Shown: piece after piece, positions 36,001 to 44,719 of the stretch
Layout of the letters: each line of letters begins with the position of its first letter
Numbering within the stretch: the first letter of the stretch is position 1
Source of the DNA: Flavobacteriales bacterium
GTDB taxonomy: Bacteria; Bacteroidota; Bacteroidia; Flavobacteriales_F; PHOS-HE28
DNA: 64,000 nt
Assembly (NCBI GenBank): GCA_020635695.1
Contig: JACJZH010000008.1
Location: forward strand, 62,001-126,000
Direction of reading: 5' to 3'
The notes under the pieces: generated by a model
Database searches by the model: none
What the model saw: only the letters and a program-made list of their open reading frames with translations
Told to the model about the DNA's origin: nothing
Made by a program: the position numbers and the translations under genes

Positions 36001-36497
36001 ATGCAATCTTGACGGCCTCGGCCACCGAGGTGCTGGTGGGTGAGGCGGTGACCTTCGGCAGCGGCACGCAGCCCGGCGCGTTGGTGACCTGGGACTTCGG
36101 TGACGGGACCACGAGCACCGAGGAGGCTCCTGTGCATGCCTACACGCTCCCGGGCAGCTACCCGGTGACGTTGACGGTGGGCTCGGCCCCCTGCGACCTG
36201 GTGCTGACCGAGGTGATCGAAGTGGGCATCAGCACGGGCCTGGAGGACCTGGAAGGGGAGGCCTTCTCGGCCTGGACGGAAGGTGATGCGATCCGCCTGC
36301 GGTGGTCCTTCGCGGGCTCCGGGGTGCATGAGGTGAAGCTGTTCGACCCGCGCGGCCGGGAGGTGAAGGCGCTGCGGTTGTCGGAGGCCTCGGGCCAGGC
36401 CACCCTGGAGCTGGGCGGTCATCCGGACGGGGTGTACGTGCTGCGCCTGCTGGGAGCCGATCGCGTGCGCACGGTGCGCCTGCCGGTGGTGCGCTGA
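33081..36497 (+). CDS. Giant secreted modular surface protein 1 (PPC-like repeats, PKD, T9SS-like end)
   Basis: The 1138-residue protein has a signal peptide (residues 1-31, ending VQAQ). Three pre-peptidase C-terminal-like beta domains follow, two of them clear: each starts PAND.C.NAT and has VWFAYTA.C, then FDACGG.ELACNDD (from about residues 176 and 306). A central YSQASGN...IW module spans about 433-900. The last 238 residues (from 901) are identical to those of the two downstream paralogues and contain a PKD domain (VTWDFGDGTTSTEEAPVHAYTLPGSYPVTLTV) and a type-A-like sorting end (HEVKLFDPRGREVKAL..., DGVYVLRLL). It is presumably exported by T9SS and may act as an adhesin or matrix protein; no enzyme motif is visible. 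Confidence 0.85.
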   Translation: MVRSGTRGLLAPWCIWAFSLILTASTAVQAQVPSNSCSAFTAANEYPVTLSCTPVAMNTNGFTPDYNPGGCLAGNNDDAWAYFTAITSQTQVQYEITGCQGFLCGLFVTAILHVFEGNCGAPVALGCNISGLGIGNDATVTIPTTPGQTYFVRVQRTFSNQDLSGELCITAISNAPANDLCSNATPVGDGTFPFTTIDATGSFATSCAFNDTNSVWFAYTATCSDEATFSVCDDADFDSVISVFDACGGNELACNDDYFGCTGFTSQVTIPVLAGQTYLVRLAGFQGAAGSGNLTISCAPPPPPAPNDDCANATAVAEGLHPFTTVNATGTLSTSCSLNDTNDVWFAYTASCSGLVEVSTCGNAFFDSTIGIYDACGGSELACNDDGPGCIFFESTVEFVAFAGTTYWVRIAGFQGDEGNGAVSITCTDVTWYSQASGNTSDPIWALAPSGTPVPAVFDPAANIVVQAGHTVVQDQPVVDALVFSVQAGASYDLGSGNTLNVGGNWSQDGEFITSDGGVRLTGSSLQVLDGLSTLRFHDLELDNPAGARVDADSLLLDGTLQLAQGSFDANGRQVVLVSDASGTARLGPVAPGASYAGALRVQRFVPAGATNWRGLSAPISTGTLAQWKQDFFTAGFPGSHAPSFDSPPGSGILWPSIRTYDESDPGPDMADGLEGPGHITDPFVVGRGYMAWCGDALLTTNEFVIDVRGTPVVAQTPLALPVGWTDTGDPAVDGWNLLGNPLPSPIDFGQIALGADVESEFWVFDPVAGTNAFWNETLGMGSSVMNGNIQSSQAFWVHATGPSVTTTVSESAKTLDPDGGAPFGGMQLDQAPYLRMGLSCGMNAFRDEVLVHFGAGAPGLDGPDMEMLDFAHQDAPRLWTASADGDRLALNAWGEVSSSAAIPVHVNTAVTGDHTLEVMQLTQPMEGYCLVLEDLETGTLTEVVLGATYTFTLDASAPADPARFLLHVSQLPDAILTASATEVLVGEAVTFGSGTQPGALVTWDFGDGTTSTEEAPVHAYTLPGSYPVTLTVGSAPCDLVLTEVIEVGISTGLEDLEGEAFSAWTEGDAIRLRWSFAGSGVHEVKLFDPRGREVKALRLSEASGQATLELGGHPDGVYVLRLLGADRVRTVRLPVVR
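35779..36497 (+). repeat. 719-bp 3' cassette shared by all three surface-protein genes
   Basis: This segment matches 39944-40662 and 44001-44719. Against those copies I find only two differences, at 36311 (C versus T) and 36422 (T versus C), both silent. Similarity drops sharply just upstream of 35779 to protein-level resemblance and stops at the stop codon downstream. Confidence 0.9.
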
Positions 36498-36528
36498 GGA
36501 CGTACTTGCCGGAATAGCTTTTTATGAG

Positions 36529-36558
36529 CCCTCCTCGAATTGTTAGTAATGAGGGGGG
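36529..36558 (+). terminator. Possible hairpin terminator after surface protein 1
   Basis: The stem CCCTCCTC/GAGGGGGG (one T-G wobble) encloses a 14-base A+T-rich loop, 31 bases after the stop. No clear T tract follows, so termination efficiency is uncertain. The downstream TAATTTCG (36588-36595) is a 7/8 -7 element for the next gene. Confidence 0.4.
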
Positions 36559-36615
36559 AGGCATTGACCCGCGTGATGGTGGATCGCTAATTTCGAGCTA
36601 TCCAAGACCTACGTC

Positions 36616-39600
36616 ATGAAGGCATCTCCACACCCCAGTAGACATTTCTCTATCCCGAAGCATGCACTGGCGGTGCTTCTTTTAGGCATGGCCGGGTTGG
36701 TCATGGGTCAGGTCACAACGACCTATAGCACCAGTGGCTCCTACACGTTCACCGTGCCCGCCGGTGTTACTTCGGTTACGGTGGAGTGTTGGGGTGGTGG
36801 AGGAAACGGAGGGAATCGGACCTCAAACGGGACCACGGGAGGAGGCGGAGGTGGTGCCTATGCCCGGAGTGTAATTAGTGTGGTGCCTGGCAGTACCTAT
36901 GACGTGCGGGTCGGTACCGGAGGCTCGGCCACCTTGAATGGTGCCGATTCCTGGTTCATCAACAACACGGCCATCCTCGCAAAAGGTGGCGCCAGCGTGG
37001 GAAACAACATCTCGAATGGTGCGGCAGGTGGAAGTGGGGCCGCGAGCATTGGGGATGTTACCTACTCTGGCGGCAATGGGGCCAATTCGGGCGGCACTGG
37101 TGGAGGTGGTGGATCGTCCGCGGGTACGGCTGCGAATGGTGCGAATGGCTCCGGCCAGAACGGCGGATCGGCTCCTGCAGGAGGAGCGGATGGCGGTGAT
37201 GGAGCAAATGCTGGATTCTTTACGCCTTGTTCAGAAGGTGATGCCGGGTCCGGGCCAGGTGGTGGTGGCGGGGGATCTGAACGCACGTCTAATTTTTGGT
37301 GCAGTACAGTGTTCGGGGGGGCTGGGGCCGATGGGCAAGTGTCCATCACCTATGTGATACCTCCTCCAATGAACGATGTTTGCTCATCTGCCACATCGCT
37401 CAGTATCGGTGCATCCGGCAGCTGCCCGTCCGGAGCAACAAGCGGCAGCACGCTGAACTCCACCGCGGATGGTTCGTTCAGTTGCGATGGTGCTGGTACC
37501 AACAATGGAGTATGGTACAGTTTTACGGCTCCAGCAGGTGGCGCGGTGAACCTGCTGATCAACGAGGTCTCAGGTAATCACGAAGCCGCGATCTTCGACG
37601 CTTGTGGAGGTACCGAAGTGTTCTGTGACAATACGCCGAACAGTGAGTCCGTGACCGGTCTCACCCCCAGTGCCCAGTACTTCATCGTTGTGTGGTCCGA
37701 CGCAGGGAATGAAGGGGACCATGAGATCTGTCTGGAGCTTCCACCCACGCCTCCCGTCAATGATGATTGTGCATCGGCGGTCAACCTGATCCCGGGCACC
37801 TCCTGTGTACCGGTCACTGGTAATGTGGCGCTCGCCACACAGAGCATTCCGGCCATCACCTGCAACACGTTCACAGGAGATGCCAACGACGATGTGTGGT
37901 ACAGCTTCGTGGCCGCCGCCACGTCCGAGACCGTCGAGGTGACCGGTAGTGTGGACTTCGACGCCGTCGTGGACCTGCGGGATGGATGCACGGGGAACAA
38001 TATCGCCTGTGCTGACGCAACACTTGAAGGCGGTACCGAGCAGATCGTGGCCACCGGGCTTACCGTGGGGAATACCTATTTTGTCAGGGTCTATCACTAT
38101 TACACAGCTGTCCCGGCCACCACGGGCTTTGACATTTGTGTCTACCACCTGGCAGGAGATGAGTGCACCACGGCGGTCACTGCCAACGACGGTGCGAACG
38201 CGTTCACCACGGTCGGCACCCCTGCGGCCTCGGACGTGACGTCCTGTGCCACCGGGGATGTCTTCGACACCTGGTTCACCTACACGGCCACCTGCACGGG
38301 CACCTTGGTGATCTCCACCTGCGATGATGCCGATTTCAACACCTCCCTGGGTGTGTACGATGCCTGTGGAGGCACGGAGCTTGCCTGCAACGACGATGCA
38401 GCGGGTTGCTCCGGGTCCACCAGCGAGGTCACCCTGAGCGCCGCGGTGAACGATGTGCTCCTGATCAGGGTGTCGGGTACCGGAGGTACGACCGGCTCCG
38501 GAAATGTCAGCATCACCTGTTACCCGGCCGTGCTCTACTCACAGGCGTCGGGCGATTCCGGCGATCCGATCTGGGACCGGGTTCCGGTGGGTACGCCTGG
38601 CGCAGAGGCGTTCAGCCGGTACACCAGCCTGGTCATTCAGAACGGCCACGTCATCACACAGGATCTGGCGACCGTGGAAGCCAACTCCTTCACCGTGGAG
38701 TCGGGGGGGAGCTATGACATGAACGGCGCCAATGCGTTGGAGTTGGAGGGTGATCTGACCGTCGACGGCACGTTCGACCCCTCATCGGGGATCGTTCGGC
38801 TGAACGGATCCTCCCTGCAGAACATCGCGGGGGCCGCCACCGTGGATGTGTACGATCTGGAGTTGGACAATGCTGCCGGAGCGGTGGTCCTGGCCGATTC
38901 CGTCCATGTGTACCGGACCTTGGACCTGCTTTCGGGTGACTTCGACGCCAACAGCAACGAGGTGGTGTTGATGTCCGATGCTTCAGGCACGGCTCGACTT
39001 GGTCCCGTGGACCCATCCGCTTCCTACACGGGTTTCCTGCGCCAGCAGCGCTACATCCCGGCCGGGGTCACCAACTGGCGCCTGCTGAGCAGCCCGGTGT
39101 CCCCGCTGCAGCTGTACCAGTGGCGTGAGGATTTCTACACCGCGGGTTTCCCGGGTTCGCACTGGCCCACCTTCGACCAGCCGGTGGGTAGCAACATCCT
39201 GTGGCCGAGCATCCGCACCTATGATGAGACCAACACGGGCACGGCCCTGACCGATGGCCTGGTGGGTCCCACCGACATCAGCGATCAGATCCAGGTGGGC
39301 CGGGGCTATGCGGCCTGGTGCGGGGACAACCTGTTCACGACCACCGCCTTCATCATCGATGTGTTCAAGAACCCCACCATCGCGAACACGCCGGTGAGCC
39401 TGCCCATGAGCTGGACCGACACGGGCACGCCCCTGGTGGACGGCTGGAACCTGGTGGGCAACCCGCTGGCCTCGCCGATCGACCTGGACGCCCTGGTGCT
39501 CGGGGCCGATGTGGACGGGACCTTCTGGGTGTTCGACCCGGTGTCGGGCAACAACTACTTCCGCGACACCGACCTGGACGTGGGCAGTGGCCCGATGGCC

Positions 39601-40662
39601 ACCAGCTCCACCATCCAGAGCAGCCAGGGATTCTGGGCGAAGGCCAACGGCGCGGCCAACTCGGTGACCGTGGACGAGAGCGCCAAGACCCTGGACCCGA
39701 ACGGCGGCTCGCCCTTCGGCGGGATGCAGCTGCAGAACACGCCCCTGCTGCGGCTTGGCCTGCACAGCCAGTTGAACCAGTTCAGCGACGAGGCCCTGCT
39801 CCATTTCGGGGTCGGAGGCCCCGGTGCTGATGCCATCGATATCGTGAAGTTCACCTTCTCCCACCCGGAGGCTCCGCAACTCTGGTCGGCCTCGCAGGAT
39901 GGCGACGTGCTCGCCCTGAACGCCTGGGGCACCGTTCCCGGTACGGCGGCCATCCCGGTGCACGTGAACACGGCGGTGACGGGGGACCATACCCTGGAGG
40001 TGATGCAGCTGACCCAGCCGATGGAGGGGTACTGCCTGGTGCTGGAGGACCTGGAGACGGGCACCCTGACCGAGGTGGTGCTGGGCGCCACCTACACCTT
40101 CACGCTGGACGCCTCGGCCCCGGCCGACCCGGCGCGTTTCCTGCTGCACGTGTCGCAGCTGCCCGATGCAATCTTGACGGCCTCGGCCACCGAGGTGCTG
40201 GTGGGTGAGGCGGTGACCTTCGGCAGCGGCACGCAGCCCGGCGCGTTGGTGACCTGGGACTTCGGTGACGGGACCACGAGCACCGAGGAGGCTCCTGTGC
40301 ATGCCTACACGCTCCCGGGCAGCTACCCGGTGACGTTGACGGTGGGCTCGGCCCCCTGCGACCTGGTGCTGACCGAGGTGATCGAAGTGGGCATCAGCAC
40401 GGGCCTGGAGGACCTGGAAGGGGAGGCCTTCTCGGCCTGGACGGAAGGTGATGCGATCCGCCTGCGGTGGTCCTTTGCGGGCTCCGGGGTGCATGAGGTG
40501 AAGCTGTTCGACCCGCGCGGCCGGGAGGTGAAGGCGCTGCGGTTGTCGGAGGCCTCGGGCCAGGCCACCCTGGAGCTGGGCGGTCACCCGGACGGGGTGT
40601 ACGTGCTGCGCCTGCTGGGAGCCGATCGCGTGCGCACGGTGCGCCTGCCGGTGGTGCGCTGA
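36616..40662 (+). CDS. Giant secreted modular surface protein 2 (Gly-rich, PPC-like repeats, PKD, T9SS-like end)
   Basis: The 1348-residue paralogue has its own N-terminus. After a signal peptide (ends VMGQ) it has a glycine-rich region (about residues 40-240) beginning YSTSGSYTFTVPAGVTSVTVECWGGG, similar to the Gly-rich 'carbohydrate-like' surface domains. Next are PPC-like repeats starting MNDVCSSATSL, VNDDCASAVNL and GDECTTAVTAN, then a YSQASGDSGDPIW central module. From about residue 801 onward the DNA is the same as in paralogue 3, and the last 238 residues equal those of paralogue 1 (PKD plus sorting end). It is likely a T9SS-exported structural or adhesive protein. No catalytic motif is seen. 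Confidence 0.85.
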   Translation: MKASPHPSRHFSIPKHALAVLLLGMAGLVMGQVTTTYSTSGSYTFTVPAGVTSVTVECWGGGGNGGNRTSNGTTGGGGGGAYARSVISVVPGSTYDVRVGTGGSATLNGADSWFINNTAILAKGGASVGNNISNGAAGGSGAASIGDVTYSGGNGANSGGTGGGGGSSAGTAANGANGSGQNGGSAPAGGADGGDGANAGFFTPCSEGDAGSGPGGGGGGSERTSNFWCSTVFGGAGADGQVSITYVIPPPMNDVCSSATSLSIGASGSCPSGATSGSTLNSTADGSFSCDGAGTNNGVWYSFTAPAGGAVNLLINEVSGNHEAAIFDACGGTEVFCDNTPNSESVTGLTPSAQYFIVVWSDAGNEGDHEICLELPPTPPVNDDCASAVNLIPGTSCVPVTGNVALATQSIPAITCNTFTGDANDDVWYSFVAAATSETVEVTGSVDFDAVVDLRDGCTGNNIACADATLEGGTEQIVATGLTVGNTYFVRVYHYYTAVPATTGFDICVYHLAGDECTTAVTANDGANAFTTVGTPAASDVTSCATGDVFDTWFTYTATCTGTLVISTCDDADFNTSLGVYDACGGTELACNDDAAGCSGSTSEVTLSAAVNDVLLIRVSGTGGTTGSGNVSITCYPAVLYSQASGDSGDPIWDRVPVGTPGAEAFSRYTSLVIQNGHVITQDLATVEANSFTVESGGSYDMNGANALELEGDLTVDGTFDPSSGIVRLNGSSLQNIAGAATVDVYDLELDNAAGAVVLADSVHVYRTLDLLSGDFDANSNEVVLMSDASGTARLGPVDPSASYTGFLRQQRYIPAGVTNWRLLSSPVSPLQLYQWREDFYTAGFPGSHWPTFDQPVGSNILWPSIRTYDETNTGTALTDGLVGPTDISDQIQVGRGYAAWCGDNLFTTTAFIIDVFKNPTIANTPVSLPMSWTDTGTPLVDGWNLVGNPLASPIDLDALVLGADVDGTFWVFDPVSGNNYFRDTDLDVGSGPMATSSTIQSSQGFWAKANGAANSVTVDESAKTLDPNGGSPFGGMQLQNTPLLRLGLHSQLNQFSDEALLHFGVGGPGADAIDIVKFTFSHPEAPQLWSASQDGDVLALNAWGTVPGTAAIPVHVNTAVTGDHTLEVMQLTQPMEGYCLVLEDLETGTLTEVVLGATYTFTLDASAPADPARFLLHVSQLPDAILTASATEVLVGEAVTFGSGTQPGALVTWDFGDGTTSTEEAPVHAYTLPGSYPVTLTVGSAPCDLVLTEVIEVGISTGLEDLEGEAFSAWTEGDAIRLRWSFAGSGVHEVKLFDPRGREVKALRLSEASGQATLELGGHPDGVYVLRLLGADRVRTVRLPVVR

Positions 40663-40724
40663 ACCGCACTTGGAACGAACGGACCGAAGGCCTCCTGCCC
40701 GGCAGGGGGCCTTCGTCGTTCAGG
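39017..40724 (+). repeat. 1708-bp direct repeat, copy A
   Basis: This is collinear with 43074-44781 at a constant offset of 4057 bases. It was identical wherever compared. The repeat covers the last ~548 codons of surface gene 2, its stop codon and its terminator, ending exactly after TTCAGG. Junctions on both sides are abrupt. Confidence 0.92.
40686..40714 (+). terminator. Rho-independent-type hairpin after surface protein 2
   Basis: A long stem GAAGGCC-T-CCTGC/GCAGG-GG-GGCCTTC-like (13 pairs with one wobble region) and loop CCG lies 23 bases past the stop. The tail is TTCGTCGTT rather than a pure T run. An identical hairpin follows surface gene 3. Confidence 0.75.
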
Positions 40725-40795
40725 ATAGGGAACGCGAAGGACAGCTATCTTCGAGCCCTTTTCCTGAGCTCCTACACCGGCAATTCCGACCGACC

Positions 40796-43700
40796 ATGTT
40801 CCTGAAACGAAGATTTCTTTCTGGCATAGCAGCTGTTGTGCTTTCGAGCGCATCCTACGGGGTTGATATCATCAACGAAGCCCTTATCTCAGGGTCACTT
40901 CCTACAGGGTGGTCTCAGGTGAGCGTGACATTCGCCACCACAGCAGGAGGTTACGCCAACTTTACGGCTTCGGGTTCAGTACTTACGAGCCCGGTGATCG
41001 ACCTGACGGGGTATACGGCTGTTACGTTGACCTTTGAAGTGGCCAAGTTCGGATCCGGCGGTAATGGTCCCCTGACCGTTGAGTTCTCTACAGATGGAGG
41101 TACGACTTGGACCGCGCAAACGTTCAATTCTCCAACGCCAACCTCGTCCACGTACCTGACCTCCGGGCCAACGAGCATCACGGCGTCAGGCTCGAACGTT
41201 CGGTTCCGGTTCATCAGAACAGGCAGTCCTTCTCAGAAGCGCCTGAAGAACGTGGTGCTGAGCGGAACTCCTGTTCCCTCGGGTACTGCTCTCGAATTCG
41301 ACACACCCGTCTCCGCCACGGTGGCCGAGAACGTCGGCACTACGGACCTGACGCTCACCATCGCCAACCCGGACGGCAGCAATGCCTCCAGTGTGGACGT
41401 GGTGCTGCTCAGTGGAGCCGCCGCCCGCATCAACAACTACACCACCCAGACCATCAACTGGGCTGCCGGCGACGGCACCGACAAGACCCTGACCATCACG
41501 GTCACGGACAATTCCACTTGCGATGGGGATGAGGTGCTGGTCTTCGAACTGCAGAACGTCAGCGGAGGGAACAGCGCCACGGTGGGTGCCGAGGACCAGT
41601 TCACGCTCACCGTGCAGGACAACGACCTGTGCACCGGCGTGCAGTTCGCCGGCACGGACCTGACCGTGATCGAGACCGCCGGTACCGCCGACCTCACCCT
41701 GTCCATCACCGATCCCAGCGGCAGCCAGGCCACCAGCGTGGACGTGGTGCTGATCAGCGGAGATCCCGCCCGCATCAACAACTACACCACCCAGACCGTG
41801 AGCTGGGTGGCTGGTGATGGCACGGACAAGACCCTGACCCTCACGATCACCGACGACCTCGATTGCCTGGGGCAGGAGGATCTGGTGTTCGAGATCCAGA
41901 ACCTGACCGGTGGCCAGGGTACGCCCTTCATCGGAAGCCCTTCCCAGCGCAACGTGACCATCACGGACAACGAATTCGCTAACGGGGTGGTGATCGCCCG
42001 GCAGGGCTTCGAGGGGTCTGGGGCGGACAATTGGACGCTGCAGATCGGGGCAAGCAGGATCAGCGTGGATCCGGGAGCGGGTGACACCCCCGCCAATTCC
42101 CGGATCCGCACAGGTAATGCCTCCTGGCAATACCCTGGTCAGGGCAATGTGGTCATTGACATGCAATTGGCCGACTTCGATGTGAGCGGATTCTCGGACG
42201 TGGTCCTGCAGGTAAGGGTCTCCTCGACCTCCGCCAACACATTCAATGGGATGGATGACAGCGACTTCCTTGACTTTTTCGTGAACATTGACGGAGGGGG
42301 ATTTCCGGGGACCCCGGACGTGAACCTGATCGGTGGAACGGCGGATAATAGTCAGATCAGGTACGACTACAATGCCACTGGGGTCGCGTCCACCACGGCA
42401 GGCACTCCGATCTCCGTGACGAACCTGGGAAGCGGGAGCATCACGGATGGCTATGCGTTGGTGGAGATCATCATTCCAAGTGGGACCAGTACGGTGGGCT
42501 TGCGCGTGGATGCCAATGCCAGTGCTTCGAACGAACGTTGGAACATCGACGACATCGTGTTGCTGGCCAGCGAGTGCCGCCAGACCTGGTACAGCCGGGG
42601 TAATGGCAGCGAGGCGGACAACATCTGGTCCCTGACACCGGGTGGCACCGCCGGCCCGGCGACCTGGGGCACCGGTGCCAGCATGGTGGTGCAGAATGGG
42701 AACGCCGTGGTGACCACCGGCGCCGATCTGGAACTGCGGAACCTGACCGTGGACAACGGAGGCTCGTTGGACCTGGCCGGTCCCATGCAACTGGACCTGT
42801 TCGGCAATGCACTCACCAACAACGGGACCTTGGACGCGCTGGACGCCACCGTGGTGCTGAACCGCGATGAACTGGTGGCGCTCGCAGGCACCGGCGACCT
42901 GGACCTCGGGAGCCTGCAGGTGGACGACCTGACCGGCGCACAAGTGACCGCGGACACGCTCAAGGTCCGCAGCGAACTGATCCTGAACGCGGGTGACTTC
43001 GACGCCAACGGCAAGGAGGTCGTGCTGGTGAGCGATGCCGCCGGCACGGCACGTCTGGCCCCCGTCAATGCGGCCGCTTCCTACACGGGTTTCCTGCGCC
43101 AGCAGCGCTACATCCCGGCCGGGGTCACCAACTGGCGCCTGCTGAGCAGCCCGGTGTCCCCGCTGCAGCTGTACCAGTGGCGTGAGGATTTCTACACCGC
43201 GGGTTTCCCGGGTTCGCACTGGCCCACCTTCGACCAGCCGGTGGGTAGCAACATCCTGTGGCCGAGCATCCGCACCTATGATGAGACCAACACGGGCACG
43301 GCCCTGACCGATGGCCTGGTGGGTCCCACCGACATCAGCGATCAGATCCAGGTGGGCCGGGGCTATGCGGCCTGGTGCGGGGACAACCTGTTCACGACCA
43401 CCGCCTTCATCATCGATGTGTTCAAGAACCCCACCATCGCGAACACGCCGGTGAGCCTGCCCATGAGCTGGACCGACACGGGCACGCCCCTGGTGGACGG
43501 CTGGAACCTGGTGGGCAACCCGCTGGCCTCGCCGATCGACCTGGACGCCCTGGTGCTCGGGGCCGATGTGGACGGGACCTTCTGGGTGTTCGACCCGGTG
43601 TCGGGCAACAACTACTTCCGCGACACCGACCTGGACGTGGGCAGTGGCCCGATGGCCACCAGCTCCACCATCCAGAGCAGCCAGGGATTCTGGGCGAAGG

Positions 43701-44719
43701 CCAACGGCGCGGCCAACTCGGTGACCGTGGACGAGAGCGCCAAGACCCTGGACCCGAACGGCGGCTCGCCCTTCGGCGGGATGCAGCTGCAGAACACGCC
43801 CCTGCTGCGGCTTGGCCTGCACAGCCAGTTGAACCAGTTCAGCGACGAGGCCCTGCTCCATTTCGGGGTCGGAGGCCCCGGTGCTGATGCCATCGATATC
43901 GTGAAGTTCACCTTCTCCCACCCGGAGGCTCCGCAACTCTGGTCGGCCTCGCAGGATGGCGACGTGCTCGCCCTGAACGCCTGGGGCACCGTTCCCGGTA
44001 CGGCGGCCATCCCGGTGCACGTGAACACGGCGGTGACGGGGGACCATACCCTGGAGGTGATGCAGCTGACCCAGCCGATGGAGGGGTACTGCCTGGTGCT
44101 GGAGGACCTGGAGACGGGCACCCTGACCGAGGTGGTGCTGGGCGCCACCTACACCTTCACGCTGGACGCCTCGGCCCCGGCCGACCCGGCGCGTTTCCTG
44201 CTGCACGTGTCGCAGCTGCCCGATGCAATCTTGACGGCCTCGGCCACCGAGGTGCTGGTGGGTGAGGCGGTGACCTTCGGCAGCGGCACGCAGCCCGGCG
44301 CGTTGGTGACCTGGGACTTCGGTGACGGGACCACGAGCACCGAGGAGGCTCCTGTGCATGCCTACACGCTCCCGGGCAGCTACCCGGTGACGTTGACGGT
44401 GGGCTCGGCCCCCTGCGACCTGGTGCTGACCGAGGTGATCGAAGTGGGCATCAGCACGGGCCTGGAGGACCTGGAAGGGGAGGCCTTCTCGGCCTGGACG
44501 GAAGGTGATGCGATCCGCCTGCGGTGGTCCTTTGCGGGCTCCGGGGTGCATGAGGTGAAGCTGTTCGACCCGCGCGGCCGGGAGGTGAAGGCGCTGCGGT
44601 TGTCGGAGGCCTCGGGCCAGGCCACCCTGGAGCTGGGCGGTCACCCGGACGGGGTGTACGTGCTGCGCCTGCTGGGAGCCGATCGCGTGCGCACGGTGCG
44701 CCTGCCGGTGGTGCGCTGA
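40796..44719 (+). CDS. Giant secreted modular surface protein 3 (Calx-beta-like repeats, PKD, T9SS-like end)
   Basis: The 1307-residue paralogue starts at ATG 40796 (MFLKRRFLSGIAAVVLSSASY, signal peptide); the longer frame from 40670 runs through the preceding terminator and is rejected. The unique N-terminal part has a jelly-roll-like domain and two Calx-beta-like repeats, each with TVAENVGTTDLTLTI or the equivalent TVIETAGTADLTLSI and INNYTTQT..W.AGDGTDKTLT (about residues 165-400). A second jelly-roll-like region and the YSRGNGSEADNIW module follow. From about residue 760 to the end it equals paralogue 2. Calx-beta domains bind calcium, which fits a surface adhesin. TATCTTCG (40746-40753) may be its -7 element. 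Confidence 0.85.
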   Translation: MFLKRRFLSGIAAVVLSSASYGVDIINEALISGSLPTGWSQVSVTFATTAGGYANFTASGSVLTSPVIDLTGYTAVTLTFEVAKFGSGGNGPLTVEFSTDGGTTWTAQTFNSPTPTSSTYLTSGPTSITASGSNVRFRFIRTGSPSQKRLKNVVLSGTPVPSGTALEFDTPVSATVAENVGTTDLTLTIANPDGSNASSVDVVLLSGAAARINNYTTQTINWAAGDGTDKTLTITVTDNSTCDGDEVLVFELQNVSGGNSATVGAEDQFTLTVQDNDLCTGVQFAGTDLTVIETAGTADLTLSITDPSGSQATSVDVVLISGDPARINNYTTQTVSWVAGDGTDKTLTLTITDDLDCLGQEDLVFEIQNLTGGQGTPFIGSPSQRNVTITDNEFANGVVIARQGFEGSGADNWTLQIGASRISVDPGAGDTPANSRIRTGNASWQYPGQGNVVIDMQLADFDVSGFSDVVLQVRVSSTSANTFNGMDDSDFLDFFVNIDGGGFPGTPDVNLIGGTADNSQIRYDYNATGVASTTAGTPISVTNLGSGSITDGYALVEIIIPSGTSTVGLRVDANASASNERWNIDDIVLLASECRQTWYSRGNGSEADNIWSLTPGGTAGPATWGTGASMVVQNGNAVVTTGADLELRNLTVDNGGSLDLAGPMQLDLFGNALTNNGTLDALDATVVLNRDELVALAGTGDLDLGSLQVDDLTGAQVTADTLKVRSELILNAGDFDANGKEVVLVSDAAGTARLAPVNAAASYTGFLRQQRYIPAGVTNWRLLSSPVSPLQLYQWREDFYTAGFPGSHWPTFDQPVGSNILWPSIRTYDETNTGTALTDGLVGPTDISDQIQVGRGYAAWCGDNLFTTTAFIIDVFKNPTIANTPVSLPMSWTDTGTPLVDGWNLVGNPLASPIDLDALVLGADVDGTFWVFDPVSGNNYFRDTDLDVGSGPMATSSTIQSSQGFWAKANGAANSVTVDESAKTLDPNGGSPFGGMQLQNTPLLRLGLHSQLNQFSDEALLHFGVGGPGADAIDIVKFTFSHPEAPQLWSASQDGDVLALNAWGTVPGTAAIPVHVNTAVTGDHTLEVMQLTQPMEGYCLVLEDLETGTLTEVVLGATYTFTLDASAPADPARFLLHVSQLPDAILTASATEVLVGEAVTFGSGTQPGALVTWDFGDGTTSTEEAPVHAYTLPGSYPVTLTVGSAPCDLVLTEVIEVGISTGLEDLEGEAFSAWTEGDAIRLRWSFAGSGVHEVKLFDPRGREVKALRLSEASGQATLELGGHPDGVYVLRLLGADRVRTVRLPVVR

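Noticed and set aside
40670..40795. Longer start for surface protein 3 (and the same for the lipoprotein at 44727)
   Set aside because: Both extensions translate the duplicated terminator sequence and place residues before a clean signal peptide.
32964..44644. Very long minus-strand open frames (for example 32964-36422 and 41186-44644, about 1150 codons each) opposite the surface-protein genes
   Set aside because: They are antisense mirror frames produced by strong G+C codon bias. They have no domain signals or signal peptides, and their mutual similarity only reflects the repeated DNA.
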